A DNA stretch of 64,000 nt from Ryuthela nishihirai. Lineage: Eukaryota; Arthropoda; Arachnida; Araneae; Heptathelidae. The translations under genes and the position numbers were made by a program. The notes below the pieces were generated by a model. It was given only the letters and a program-made list of their open reading frames with translations, was not told the origin of the DNA and did not search any database. The stretch is taken from contig JAWZYU010000019.1 of the NCBI GenBank assembly GCA_038380435.1, positions 17,323,801-17,387,800 on the forward strand, given 5' to 3'. This document shows, in pieces, positions 1 to 11,063 of the stretch; the stretch's first letter is position 1; each line of letters starts with the position of its first letter.

Positions 1-140
1 TTTGTGATATGAGAGCTGCTGATCACTAGCCACTTTGCCCAAATATGCAGCCATAAATGTACTGCAAAACATGCCACAGCTCTGTCTTTGCTTTTATCTA
101 CTTTCAGATGAAGCTATATGTTGTTAAATGCTTTTAATCA

Positions 141-372
141 GATGCCAGTCCAGAGCACCTGACATGTTATCAGGAGGTCATGGGTTCGTATCCCACCCGA
201 CTCAAGACAATTTTTCCTCTAAAATTTAAATCGACGCTAAAGTGCTGATTTATTAGTTGTTAACATTGTCTAATATATGTTGCATATCGTCCATTGACAT
301 CACCTAAAATAATCACTAGCATGAACTTCAACAGCTATAGAGATTGCAGCTCAACCACTATGGTTTCCAACA
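141..372 (+). repeat. SINE-C copy (5'-truncated tRNA head) with long downstream body
   Basis: From about 142 the sequence matches the tRNA-Thr(UGU)-like head of SINE-C, without its A box. The anticodon arm CCTGACATGTTATCAGG, the B-box region GGGTTCGTATCCCACCCG and the body ACAATTTTTCCTCTAAAATT are present. The segment 261-372 that follows is found again at about 2600-2692, at the end of the array inside Tc1-A. This copy lies outside the Tc1 inverted repeat. Confidence 0.7.
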
Positions 373-655
373 TCTTTTCTAATGCAGTGCAACACACCAA
401 CCTAAGAACTGTCTTCAGACATGCATGTTACAATCATGTCACTATTGGTCATGATAACCAACACAGACTTGTATCATACAGGTATTCATCAAAATAATTA
501 AAACACTGACAGCAACTGGAGTACATGTAATGCGCAGTATGCATATCACAGGGACGATGTCATCTGCAATGTGAGGTATATAAAGGGGAGAAGTACGATG
601 GCAGCAATCACGTAGCAGTGCCACAGGTGCAGGTGAAACAGCTGTTGTGGTGTAA

Positions 656-1295
656 TTGTCAATAATATCAGCTCTCAGTGACCTCCAAAAAGTTATGATC
701 ATTGGTGCATGTCTTGTAGGAGTTTCAGTAACCAGAACGGCAGAAACAGTAGGTGTAATACAAGGAACTGTATCGAAGATTATGACTACCTATCGAAAAG
801 GACAGGGCACTGCCACCAAACATGCAAATTGCGAACGTCATACAAAGTTGTCAGATAGGGATAGGCGAATGTTGGCACAGATTGTACAATGGAAGCAAAA
901 GACCATGGCACCGCAAATAGCAGCAGAGTTGAACACCAGTCGGAATGATCCTGTTTCCATCATAATAGTTCATCGGGAACTTCATCATGCCAGTATTTAT
1001 AGCCATGCTGCAATGCACAAACCTCTGATTACCAACATCAAGGCAATGAAACATGTTAGGTGGTGCAGAGCACATAAATATTGGGATGCTAAAGATTGGC
1101 AACATGTCATCTAGTCTGATGAATCGTGCTATACATTGTTTCCCACCACTGGTAAAGTGTACGTCTGGCGAAAATCTGCAGAAGTGTACCACAGGTACCA
1201 TTCAGGCTGTGGTATAGATGTACCACAGCCTGAATGTTTGGTTCCTCTGTGAAACATGGAGGTAGATCCCTGATGCTGTGGGATGCCATATGATT
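656..1295 (+). pseudogene. Tc1-like transposase, N-terminal half (element A)
   Basis: The reading begins with an N-terminal helix-turn-helix region (ALSDLQKVMIIGACLVGVSV ...) and a second, paired-like region (KLSDRDRRMLAQIV). It then runs through the first catalytic motif, seen as VI-stop-SDES: the Trp codon expected before SDES is TAG. After this stop the frame continues through YTLFPTTGKVYVWRKSAEVY; a frameshift follows, and VKHGGRSLMLWDAI is read before the insertion point near 1297. The open frame has no ATG at its front (a TTG stands there), so the start has decayed. This is the DNA-binding half and first Asp of a DDE transposase that cuts and moves DNA at TA sites; it cannot be made intact here. 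Confidence 0.78.
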
Positions 1296-1350
1296 GTCTT
1301 ATATTGTCTAATATGCTGTGGGGTGCCATATCATTGTCTTACATTGTCTA
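1272..1350. repeat. 39-bp tandem duplication at the left insertion edge in Tc1-A
   Basis: The block beginning ATGCTGTGGGATGCCATATG (1272) is repeated with three or four substitutions about 39 bp later as ATGCTGTGGGGTGCCATATC. It sits exactly where homology to Tc1 transposase stops, so it may mark repair at the insertion junction. Confidence 0.6.
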
Positions 1351-2691
1351 TAAATATTGAGTTAACTCAGATAAACTCCACAGTTCAACATCCAGTAATA
1401 AATAGGCACTTTTTGATGTCAATTTCAATTTTAGAGGAAAAATTGTCTGAGTCGGGTGGGATACAAACCCATGACCACCTGATAACATGTCAGATGCTCT
1501 GGACCACTGAGCTACCGGCCACCGATTAAGATTTCCTCTAATTTATGCTATGAACATTCTCTTTATGTCACATGTAGGCATTATTTTAGGCAATTTTTAG
1601 CCCTAATGGCTTTTTATTTGCCAATAGATTTTCCATCTATGGATGTCTTACATGCATGATAATGCATGTCTTACAAGTATGCTAACGATAAAGTATGCTA
1701 ATACTTGTAAGCCGTTAGGGCTAAAAATTGCCTAAAATAACGCCTACATGTAAGATAAAGGGAATGTTCATAACGTTAATTGGAGGAAATATTGATCGGC
1801 GGCCGGTAGCTCAGTGGTCCAGAACACCTGACTTGTTATCAGGAGGTTGTGAGTTCGCATCCCATCCGCTCAGACAATTTTTCCTCTAAAATTGAAATCA
1901 ATGTCAAAAAGTGCCTATTTATTACTGGATGTATTTATTACTACATGTGACATGTAGTAATAAATGCATCCAGTAATCATCATTAGCATACTCGAGTTTA
2001 TCTAAGTTTATCTCAATATTTATTATCATTAGTATTCTTGTAAGACATGCTTTCCATGTATTGACAAATAAAAAGCCATTAGGGCTAAAAATTGCCTAAA
2101 ATAATGCCTACATGTGACATAAAGGGAATGTTCATAGTGTTAATTAGAGGAAACTTGATAAGCAGCCAGTAGCTCAGTGGTCCATAGCACCTGACATGTT
2201 ATCAGGAGGTCGTGGGTTCGTATCCCACCTGGCTCAGACAATTTTTCCTCAAAAATTGAAATCAGCGTCAAAAAGTGCCTATTTATTACTGGATGTTGAG
2301 CTGTCGAGTTTATCTGAGTTTATCTCAATATTTATTATCATTAGCATACTTGTAAGACATGCTTTCCAGCTATTGTCAAATAAAAGTCGTTACGGTCAAA
2401 AATTGCCTAAAATAACGCCTACATGTGACATAAAGGGAATGTTCATAACGTTAATTAGAGGAAATATTGATCGGTGGCTGGTAGCTCAGTGGTCCAGAGC
2501 ACCTGACATGTTATCAGGAGATCATGGGTTCGTATCCCACCCAGCTCAGACAATTTTTCCTCTAAAATTGAAATCGACGTCAAAAAGTGCTTGCATTGTC
2601 AAATATGACATGTTGCATATCTTCTATTGACATCACATAAAATAATCACTGGAATGAACTTCAACAGCTACAGAGATTGCAGCTCACCGCT
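1351..2691. repeat. SINE-C array 1: one minus unit head-to-head with three plus units
   Basis: Four tRNA-Thr(UGU)-like heads are present: 1448-1525 (minus), and 1798-1875, 2161-2239 and 2472-2550 (plus). Plus heads are spaced about 363 and 311 bp apart. Each has an A box like TAGCTCAGTGG, an anticodon arm with loop CATGTTA (anticodon TGT), and a B box like GGTTCGTATCC. Between heads lie conserved body segments: TTTTTCCTCTAAAATTGAAA, a TTTATCTGAGTTTATC block, and a CTAAAAATTGCCTAAAATAA block. The inversion point is near 1660-1700. Because the units carry the same body they behave as tandem and inverted repeats of one unit rather than scattered independent SINEs. Confidence 0.75.
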
Positions 2692-3756
2692 ATGGCAGTC
2701 CTTATGGCTCCTTCACACTTGCCACTAATGACCACTCACCGCTCTGCAAGGACGAGTTTTTGAAGACTGCGCATCTTCTGGAGTCGGCAGTTAGGCGTCA
2801 CTTCTTCTCTGCTTGCTACTATATGACCACAGCTGGAGTTGGTTCTATTTTTATTCTTGCTGCGTGGTATGTAAGCAAGAGCCAATCAAATAGCTGCTGA
2901 CAAATCATGTTGCTAGAACAGCCGGGCAAAAGTTGATAGTGAGCATTTGGAGATATTTCGCTAACAGAATATCTGCGTATATATATATTTTTTTAACATT
3001 AATCGAGTTTTTCTCTTGTAACCACACATATAGTTTTGGAAATATTTTTGGGAGTAGGTTTTTTTTCTAGGAGTAGCTAAAAAATTGCAAAAATACACAT
3101 AAAATTTAAAATGTATACATTTTAAGTGGTTCTCCCCCTTTCCTTTTAGCCATGCTGCTGAGCATAAAGCAAAATTTTTAACTTTAGCTGTTCCACTTGT
3201 TGATAAGGAGGTTGATTATTTACATAAAGAAACGAAACAGAAGACAATGCATTCAATAATATTATATATGAGTAATGTTTTAGTATGATGATTTTAATGT
3301 ATTATGTGCATTATTAAATTACTGCTGACTCTAATGTAAGTGGTGTGTTTCTCTGATTACCTATGCTTAATATCTGAAACTTGAAATAGATTTATAAATA
3401 TTTATGGAATTGGAAAGTTGAGTTGTCCAAATAATGCCTTACTGCATTATGTGTATATGCTTATGATTCCCATCCTGTCACATTAATTTTTAGTGTAACA
3501 AATAATATGCAACACATTAGGACTTGGATTGGTGTGGACCTTCAGAAAACTTTTAAAAGAAAATATTTTACCTGTATTACATTACAACAATCCTATTTAA
3601 AATCCCATTAAAAATAATATGGAGAAGAAAGTGCTAGATAATAATTTTATGAAAATAGAATGGTGCTCTTGCTTGATCTTTACCCTTCAATTATTTTTTC
3701 CAAATAATCTGATGGATTGTTTACTTCAAAAGAAGTTACCAGTCGTTGTTGTTACT

Positions 3757-5061
3757 CAGGGGCATAGCGAAGGACTATGGGGTTGGGAGAGGGGGTAAAA
3801 TCAAAAATTTTCCAACTCGAAATTCAAATTTTGCCAACTGAGCAAACTTACTTAGATTTTCACTCCTTGGGGGGGGGGGGGGGGGGGGGGGGCAATTTTC
3901 GCCGCAACTCTCCTGCATTTTTGCATTTGCATTTTTGCCATTTGACCTACCAATTTACCAACTAACCATAATTTCACAGCAATAATTTAATAATCCCAAT
4001 ATTTACATCTGTCTGGATTGTAGCAATTCAGTGTGAATTTTCCCTTGATTTTGCCACCTCTCCTTAATTTCACAAAACTAATCCCAATCTTTATATCTCT
4101 CCTAAATTTGCCAAATCACTTCAAACTTTTCAAACTCCCCAAGATTTTGGTAAGGTTTCTCGATTTTAGTTAACTATCCTAAATTTCACAAACCCAATCC
4201 CAATTATCACAACTTGCCCGTATTTTCCAAGTGGTTTCGAATTTTGCCAACTGCCCTACATTTTGTTAAGTTTCCTCAATTTGTCCAACACTCCATAATT
4301 TCACAAAACAAATCTCAATTTTCACAACTCGCCTATATTTTACCAAGTGGATTCGAATTTTGCCAGCTCCCCAAAGATTTGCCAACTCTCCTAGATATTG
4401 TGAAGTTGTCTCGATTTTGCCAACATGCCATAATTTTACAGAAAAAAGATTGCAATTTTTACATCTCACCTGAATTTTGTCAACCCTCCATGATTTTGCA
4501 AAGTCACTTCGAATTTTGCCAACTGCCCCTAGTTTTTCCAATTACCCCTAGATTTAGCCAACTCACCATAATTTTACAGAAAAAAATCCAAATTTTCACA
4601 TCTCACCTGAATTTTGCTAACTCCCCATGATTTTGCCAAGTCACTCCGAATTTTGCCAACTCCCCAAGATTTTACCAAGTCACCCCAAATTTTGCCAACT
4701 CCCCAAGATTTTACCAAGTCACTCCGAATTTTGCCAACTCCCTAAGATTTTGCCAAGTTGTCCCAATTTTGCCAAATCACTTCGAATTTTGCCAACTGCT
4801 CTAAATTTTTCCATCTCTCCATTTCCCAAACTGCCTTAGATTTGCCACGTTGTCTCAATTTTGACAACTCTCCTTAATTTTCCAAACTGCCTTAGATTTG
4901 CCACATTGGTCTCGATTTTGACAACTCCCCTTAATTTTCCAAAAAAAAAAACTTCAAATTTTCACAACTCACCTAGATTTTACAAACTCGCTTCAAATTT
5001 TTCCAACTCCAAGTTACTTTGGGGGGAGCCTATCCTCATCCCCCCCATGGTTATGCCCCTG
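3757..5061. mobile_element. hAT-type non-autonomous element filled with a minisatellite
   Basis: Ends are CAGGGGCATAGC (left) and CAGGGGCATAAC (reverse complement of right), each followed by a G-rich tract. Flanks TTGTTACT and TTGTTAGT match at 7 of 8 positions: an 8-bp target duplication typical of hAT transposons. No transposase is present. A run of about two dozen G residues lies near 3869. Most of the interior is the minisatellite described separately. Confidence 0.8.
3810..5030. repeat. Degenerate minisatellite, about 39-bp period with 20-bp half-units
   Basis: The plus strand repeats a pair of half-units like ATTTTGCCAACTCCCCAAG and ATTTTACCAAGTCACTCCG. Order is best kept at about 4620-4780 and decays on both sides. 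The open frames across it are low-complexity (FCQLPKILPSH-like) and are a product of the repeat, not genes. Confidence 0.85.
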
Positions 5062-5636
5062 TTGTTAGTGCAATATCTCTTTGACACTCTACAGCCGAAA
5101 TTTCAAATTTCTACATAAAGAGGTCGCTTGCAATATTTATTTTAAGTTTTGCATTTTTTAGATTTAACATTGTCTAAACATAAAAAAATTGAGAATTTGA
5201 AAACGTGAATCATAATATTTCATCAGTAATTGTCGAGCAATTTTTTCCAATTATCTTTTAAAGCAAAAATCCTCTCCCCCCCCCCCCCCATAATCAACTC
5301 ATTGTTATCAATGCAAACCTTGTGGTATTCATATTCCACCACCAAAATTTCCAGCCTATATTCATTTAAAATTTTGCAGTTTTCAAAAATTTCCATCGTT
5401 TATTAAAGAGCACCATTAAAACTTTCGGGAGATTTGAATGGGAAACGAGCTAAGAACAATTCTAAATGCATCTTTATCTTATTGTTAGAGCCAATTTTTC
5501 AGCTGCAGAATTTGATTTCCACAATTTTGTGTCCTTTGTTCTAAATCGCAAAAAAATTTAGATACACAACAAAACACAATAGCCAAATCTCTTTAAATTC
5601 GGCAGGTGTCATACACAAAAAAGATTTTGTAACAGT

Positions 5637-6326
5637 TGTGATGCCCCATCGTTCACTTTTGCTTTACCTTAACCAGTTTTGTTTAATTTACGTTATATTT
5701 ATCATTTTGGGGATTTTTATTTCCTTTTTTGGCATCACAGCGCTCATTTCCAAAAGTTAGGAGTTGCGCATACGCAACTCAGATCTTCCGACTGTCAACC
5801 ACTAAAGCGTGTGCACAAGGACACGCCCCCTCTTGCGTCATTCATCATATTATGTAAATGTCTTTTCCGGTGTGCAACATGACACATGTCTGGTTCTTGT
5901 TTTAAACCGGTGACTTGCTAGTCACAGCAGTTGGTAGAGCAGTTGGAGTTGTAGAGAGAGTGCCTAGTACACGGAGTTGTAGAGTGAGAGAGGAGAAGAA
6001 GAGAGAGTGTTGTAGCACGGTGAGTTGAACTTTTTTGGAAATAAATCTGTTTGTTATTTTAAACCTTTTGAGTCTTTACAGTTTTTTCTCTTGAGCAACG
6101 CGAATTTAGATTGATAGCATCTAGACTTTTGACAATCAATTTCGATTCTAACTATTTACTCAATAACACTCGCTGGCATTTTGAACCCTACTTTAACTTA
6201 GTCTATTTTTTGGCAATTTGTCGATTATTGCCTGGCGCCCGTCTCAGCTATCCAGAGCATAGAACTAATTGGATCAGGAAAAAGGTCCAACTTTAAAGTA
6301 TTTTGCATATTCTTTGGAGCGTTACA
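5637..6326. mobile_element. Solo LTR, copy 1
   Basis: The element starts TGTGATGCCCC and ends GCGTTACA, following the TG...CA rule. It is flanked by CAGT on both sides (5633-5636 and 6327-6330), a 4-bp target duplication. Internal marks shared with the two other copies are the run TTTGGGGATTTTTATTTCC, a GGAAATAAA polyadenylation-like signal near 6040, and CCTGGCGCCCGTCTCAGCTA. No internal retroelement genes adjoin it, so it is a solo LTR left by LTR-LTR recombination. A Gypsy-type origin is possible but not shown. Confidence 0.82.
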
Positions 6327-6716
6327 CAGTGTCAGTCTCTTGAATATTAAGGATGAAATTATGAAAATCGCCTAATTTTTTTCTATCATTAAAAATCTTG
6401 TGACCCATTTAGTGCGATATTTTTTATTACTATGCCAATGATTAGCCAAGGCAAGTGATATTAACCGTTTACGAAAGAGTAAACTTTTTTTGCTGGACAC
6501 AATGTTTACTACAGACTGAAAGAAATGTCAGAAAGCACTTTAGATCTTGCAGAGACAACAAAGCATGTGTTACAAGTTATTTGCAGCGAGAACCAATGAG
6601 TTTAGTTCTTTGTTGCAGACCGCACGTTTAAGTGTGAAGGCTACACCTGTTCCTTGCGGAGCAGCGAGTGATGTCACAGTCCGTTTGCAACACGGCAAAC
6701 AGCAAGTGGGAAGGAG

Positions 6717-7110
6717 CCTTTAGAGCCATTACTTATTCTGCAGGGTCATGTCATATCCGCAGCATACAAATCCATACTCGGGGACCACCTGCACCCAATG
6801 TTGAGGGCATTGTTCCCTAACAACTGTCCCTGGTTTCAACCGGAAAATGCACCTATGCATTGTGTGAAACGTGTCAAGTTATGGTTTGCAGAGCATGAGG
6901 ATAAGGTACAACAGCTATCCTGGCCACCTCAATCTCCAGACCTCAATATTATTGAACATTTGTGGGAATATCTGGAGCACATGGTCAGATCACTCTTTCC
7001 ACCTCCAGCATCACTGGCACAGTTGGGTCATATTTTACAGGAAGAATGATCCCACATTCCATTAACGTATGTGCATGATTTGTATAAGTCTATTCCACGT
7101 CGAACTGGCC
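6717..7110 (+). pseudogene. Tc1-like transposase, C-terminal half (element A)
   Basis: The frame reads ILQGHVISAAYKSILGDHLH, then ALFPNNCPWFQPENAPMH, then SPDLNIIEHLWEYLE and PRRTGPRWAYS near the end. These are the second and third catalytic regions of a DD34E Tc1 transposase. The second region shows QPENAP where the family has an acidic residue in QxDNAP, so the catalytic Asp is replaced by Glu; the final Glu in NIIEHLW is kept. A stop (TGA at about 7047) cuts the tail. It belongs with the half at 656-1295. Confidence 0.8.
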
Positions 7111-7187
7111 CAAGATGGGCCTACAGCTTATTAATAAAAGTTCTCCACAAACAGTATGTGTTTCCATTATTTTGATAAAACCCTGTA

Positions 7188-7584
7188 TATTGCCAACAGA
7201 AGAATGGTAGCAACATTGAGTAATTAATAGACTGTTATACCAACATACAGCACGTAGTACATGATCAGATGAATTACGATGCATCAATCTTTATTAATGA
7301 CATTTTAAGAGTTCAATTTTGCAGCTGTCATTACTATATATCTAGATGTTAATTGGATATACATATTTCGAGCTTATATCACTGTATCTTAACTCTTAAT
7401 GCGAATTATCATTAGCAAATAATCACAGCAAATTAAATCAAATTATCGAATAATCAGAAAACTAAAAGCACCAAAATTCAAGTCTACAAAAAAGACTGAG
7501 CTTATGAATTTGAATGGTTTAAACATTCCTACTCATTTCAGCAGCAAAACTAAATGTAAAATACAATTAAATATAAATAATAAC
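7188..7584. other. Intron DNA, no feature recognised
   Basis: AT-rich sequence between the Tc1-A end and the exon at 7585. No gene, known repeat head or inverted repeat stands out. Confidence 0.5.
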
Positions 7585-7713
7585 CTTGACTGTTTGCTCC
7601 AGGCATATCTACATGTACTACAGGATGATATTTGATGGGAACAGAAAGGGATCTCTTGTAAAAAATATAAAGTGGTTCACTTCCCACTATGGGAATGCCA
7701 ATTTTTCCATTTC
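7585..7713 (-). CDS. Fourth coding exon of the KIAA2013-like gene
   Basis: The acceptor reads TTTTCATTATTACAG and the donor is CAAG|GTTATT, weaker than the GTAAGT donors of the other exons. The 129-bp exon has phase 1 at both ends. It carries residues about 97-138: NGKIGIPIVGSEPLYI, then a basic patch (YKRS) and IKYHPVVHV, ending GANSQ. The alternation of small, hydrophobic and proline residues suggests a beta-rich luminal or extracellular domain, as expected after a type II anchor. The one leftover base shows that the gene continues toward lower coordinates. No further exon could be recognised between 7584 and the left window edge, which is almost entirely transposon DNA, so the remainder of the protein lies outside this window. 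Confidence 0.7.
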
Positions 7714-10700
7714 CTGTAATAATGAAAAGTAATATTTACTAATACAAAACTTCAACTACACTCCATCAAGTGCTTCAAGATAGTCACATTTTAAAATGTA
7801 TGGTAACTAAACTATATAAAATGCTATTTTCAAAAATACTTGTTTTGAATCAGTCAGGAACAAAAAAAAAACGCAAATTGGATTCTATGGAAAAATAATT
7901 TGCTTGAATAAATATTTTGGCATAGTTTTGGAAAATAGAAATAGTTTATGAGAAATAAAACCAGTGTAAAAAACAACTATACGAACAGTGTTTTATAAAC
8001 TGATTGCTAACTTTATATAGCAATATCCTATGTTACTTGATTTATAGAGTTAAAAATGACTGAAGATCTAGCTAGATAAGTGTCGTGCTAGCTAGATAAG
8101 TTTCATGCTAGTAGATACAATGAAGTAAAATAAAGTAATAACAATTCAAAGTTAATACTTTGGTATCCATTTTCCCCCCTGTTCATACCTGCAGGCCCAA
8201 TTAATTTTGAATAAAATACATGCTAAACATATTATATTACTAAGTGAATCAGCTTAGCTCTACAATACACATAATTAAAGCATTAACCAATACTTCTGGT
8301 TGCAAATAAATTTACCAATATTTCTTTGTGGTACTGTACATAGAAAAGCACTAGTTTGATTAAGTCCATCCTTTCTTGGGCATGTATAACAATAAAATGA
8401 AATCTATACACTTTACCAAGTTAAATCAAAACAAACTGCAACATTTGGTTTTCTTGTCCTCCAAAGCTACAATGAGGTGCAGGAAGTGGGCAGCAAAGAC
8501 CATGGGGCCCCATATTCCTTGATCGGGGGAAGAAGGGCATGCATACTCTCCTTGCCTCCAGATCCAACCAATCTGAAGAGTGAAACATGGTACAGCTGCA
8601 CTTTTGGTTCTGCAGCAAAGTCTGTCTGTCAGTGGTTTCATAAAAAATGTCAAGGGCATTTGGGGCACCCTTCATCTGAGGCCTGGGTGCATTGCAATTC
8701 ACTACATTTAGATTATGCTAGAGTAGGAAGTTTCCCATTCAGACAGTCATAAATAATATCACACTCTTGCAACAAATCTCACTTGGGATGCCTTGTTGCT
8801 ACAGGAAAGTTTCAACAGACGAAATGAGTGTAAAAAATATTTTTCTTCTTTACTAAACAGTGATGAAAACACTTGGAAGATGACAGCATCATGCAAGGAA
8901 TGCACATTATTATATGGTTGGCAGACCATAGATTACAATAACATAAAAAGCAAAACATTTCGTATTGACTTGTAGCAAAAAAACCCCATAAAACTGTGTC
9001 AGAATCAGTCTAACACTGGACTAGAACCAAAAAAAAAGGAAAGTCCAAGTTATTATGATGAAAAGCAATGTTTAATCTCTATAAAAAGCACTTTTATAAA
9101 GGCATTACATATTATAAATTATGAATACAGCCTAGATTTATTTGTTCTAGCATAGTTTTTTACAATCATAAACAAACTAAAGGTTGATGTTCTAAGGTTT
9201 ATGTATGGTCAGTCAGTCAGTCTCTAATGACTTTCTCAGTTGAACTGACCAATATCATAATTTTTAGCTGATAAGATGAAGTTATTTACACTACAGTGAA
9301 ACTTCAAAGATGACTGAATGCTAACTAAAAGATTATGCTATATTTGACTTTGATAGCATAAGTAGTAGGATTATACTTTTATGCATATAGGTAAACTAAT
9401 TACAATGCATTTCATGACACACCAGAAGGCACTTCACATTATTAATAAACTGCAGCAGCCAGTTCATCTTGGTAGTAGCTGATATAATTTAAATAAACAT
9501 ATTCATGCTACCCAGAGTAAAAAAAAAATTATATAACAGCAGCATGTGTCAGATCTTGTATGGATAATCAGCAGTCATTCCTGCAAGTTCAGGTGTCAGG
9601 ATGATGGCAGAGATGTTAATTCTGTATTCCACACTTTATTTACATTTATATTAATGACTCAAGTTTCAGTATAACTAAAAATGGGTAAGGGTGTTATTAC
9701 GATCAGAAGTAACAGAAATTTTAAGTAGTTTATTAGCTCTTATTGTTACAATAAAGCTATTTTCTATAATTATTCAGAATATTACACTGATGTTCTTTTA
9801 ATCTCATATATGGAAAGGACATGCACAGTTCATCAAATATATTTATCTTCGAAACAGAGAGTGCCTGAGGGAGTTATACCTTAAAACTACATGCTGTAGT
9901 TCTATACTAAAATTCTCATATTGAGAAGTAGCAAGTTAAAAGCAGCTCTTACGTTATGATGATAATTGCATAGTTGCCACAAAAGACTTACATACCTATG
10001 TAATATGAGAACTGCTTTATGTAATGACTCTTGCATACCTATGTAATATGAGGACTACTCTATGTAATATGAATGACTCTTGCATACCTATGCAGTATTG
10101 AGCACTGCAGTCATTGCAAAAACAATAGTGTATTCACTGGCTTCTATCAGCAGCTGTTGCAGAAAATTGTTGATATTTGCTAGTCTGTAGCTTGATGCTA
10201 AAGAAGGATTTATCCTCTTGAAGCTAAAAGTGGTTTCTTTAGATAGACAATAATTACTCTTAGCTAATATGCTTCTCTGTTTAAGCTGCATTAATAATGA
10301 TGGAGAAGTCAACTAATTGTAGAATAATGTGATGACATTTTGTCAATATGCGATTTGCAATAGATAGTAAAGTCAGCTCTTTAGCTCAGCAATGTATATT
10401 GGTATAGATTTTTCACAAATAATTTGTAGTAAGTTTGCAAGGCCCTGAAATGTGCTGCCACAGTAAACTTCTAGTTTTACTTATCTGCAGTTTTTGTTAA
10501 AGATTTTAAACTTTTAAATTAAAGCTCTCAAACTACAACAGAAACAAGTTTTTCTTAATTTAATATCAGAACTGTCAGCAGTAACAGAAAGAAGTTGATC
10601 TGGCATGTAATATCAGCCATACTACAGTGATATCTTGTAGCAGCACTGTAGATAATCACTGTACCATTTAGTAAAACTATTATATAGTGCAAGCATTAGT

Positions 10701-11061
10701 ATGTTTCTAACTACTAGATAAGTTTGCATTACTGTTAAAGAAACATTTTATTTCAAAATAACAAAAACTTATTTTAAAATCTTGATATACATTTATGGAG
10801 CAGTAAATATAAATTTAAAAAACATTACTATAAAATAGCCTGAAATTTATTCTTTCTAAAACCAAATGTATCCACAGATACACTGGGGACTGCAATTCAC
10901 CAACTATAACTTTACTTCAATACGTTAGAATTTTAAATCGTCTTTTAAATCCTACAAGTTTATAATAAGTAATAAATATTAATTTAAAAATAACAAAAGT
11001 TTTTAAAACTAAAATATAGTGAAATGAAAAGTTAATATCAATAGATGTAATTGGTAAAATA
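7714..11061. other. Intron DNA; unidentified GC-richer block at about 8410-8720
   Basis: The stretch is AT-rich intron without recognisable exons. The block at about 8410-8720 is less AT-rich and open in several frames on both strands; on the minus strand it reads APNALDIFYETTD and DWLDLEARRVCMP. It could be an old repeat or a processed pseudogene fragment; I do not recognise it. Small local repeats occur at about 8065-8110. Confidence 0.4.
9991..10100. repeat. Short tandem repeat, 43-49 bp period, about 2.4 copies
   Basis: CATACCTATGTAATATGAG recurs at 9991 and 10034, and a diverged third CATACCTATG at about 10083, each followed by similar ACT(G/A)C and TATGTAAT blocks. No coding sense. Confidence 0.6.
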
Positions 11062-11063
11062 TA

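Larger units (their letters stand above)
2706..6718. mobile_element. 4.0-kb element with long imperfect terminal inverted repeats, non-coding
   Basis: The left end GGCTCCTTCACACTTGCCAC and the right end (reverse complement) GGCTCCTTCCCACTTGCTGT match, and a second matching block follows (CTCTGCAAGGA / CTCCGCAAGGA). The inverted repeats are therefore about 70 bp and imperfect. The right end abuts Tc1-A transposase homology directly (LEPLLILQGH starts just after), supporting insertion into Tc1-A. Flanks are CCTTAT on the left and TTTAGA on the right, so no clean target duplication is visible. No transposase is readable inside. It contains the hAT-type element at 3757-5061 and a solo LTR at 5637-6326. 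The superfamily cannot be decided. Confidence 0.6.
479..7185 (+). mobile_element. Tc1-like transposon A, split by 5.4 kb of later insertions
   Basis: The ends are matching inverted repeats. The left end starts CAGGTATTCATCAAAATAAT at 479 and the right end (reverse complement) starts CAGGGTTTTATCAAAATAAT at 7185. Each end is flanked by TA, the Tc1/mariner target site. The N-terminal half of the transposase lies at 656-1295 and the C-terminal half at about 6717-7110. Removing 1297-6716 leaves about 1.29 kb, a normal size for a Tc1 element with one transposase gene. The halves meet within a few residues of each other in the catalytic domain. I infer one element interrupted after insertion rather than two independent fragments. 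Confidence 0.82.

Noticed and set aside
1798..1875. tRNA-Thr(UGU) gene
   Set aside because: The cloverleaf elements are present, but the same head occurs nine times with a shared non-tRNA body, so these are SINE heads rather than functional tRNA genes.
4214..4839. Long open frames on plus (FCQLPKILPSH repeats)
   Set aside because: They follow the 20/39-bp minisatellite and have no composition or motif of a real protein.
8421..8752. Overlapping open frames on both strands as a gene
   Set aside because: No splice borders, no recognised motif and no phase fit with the host gene; kept only as an unidentified block.
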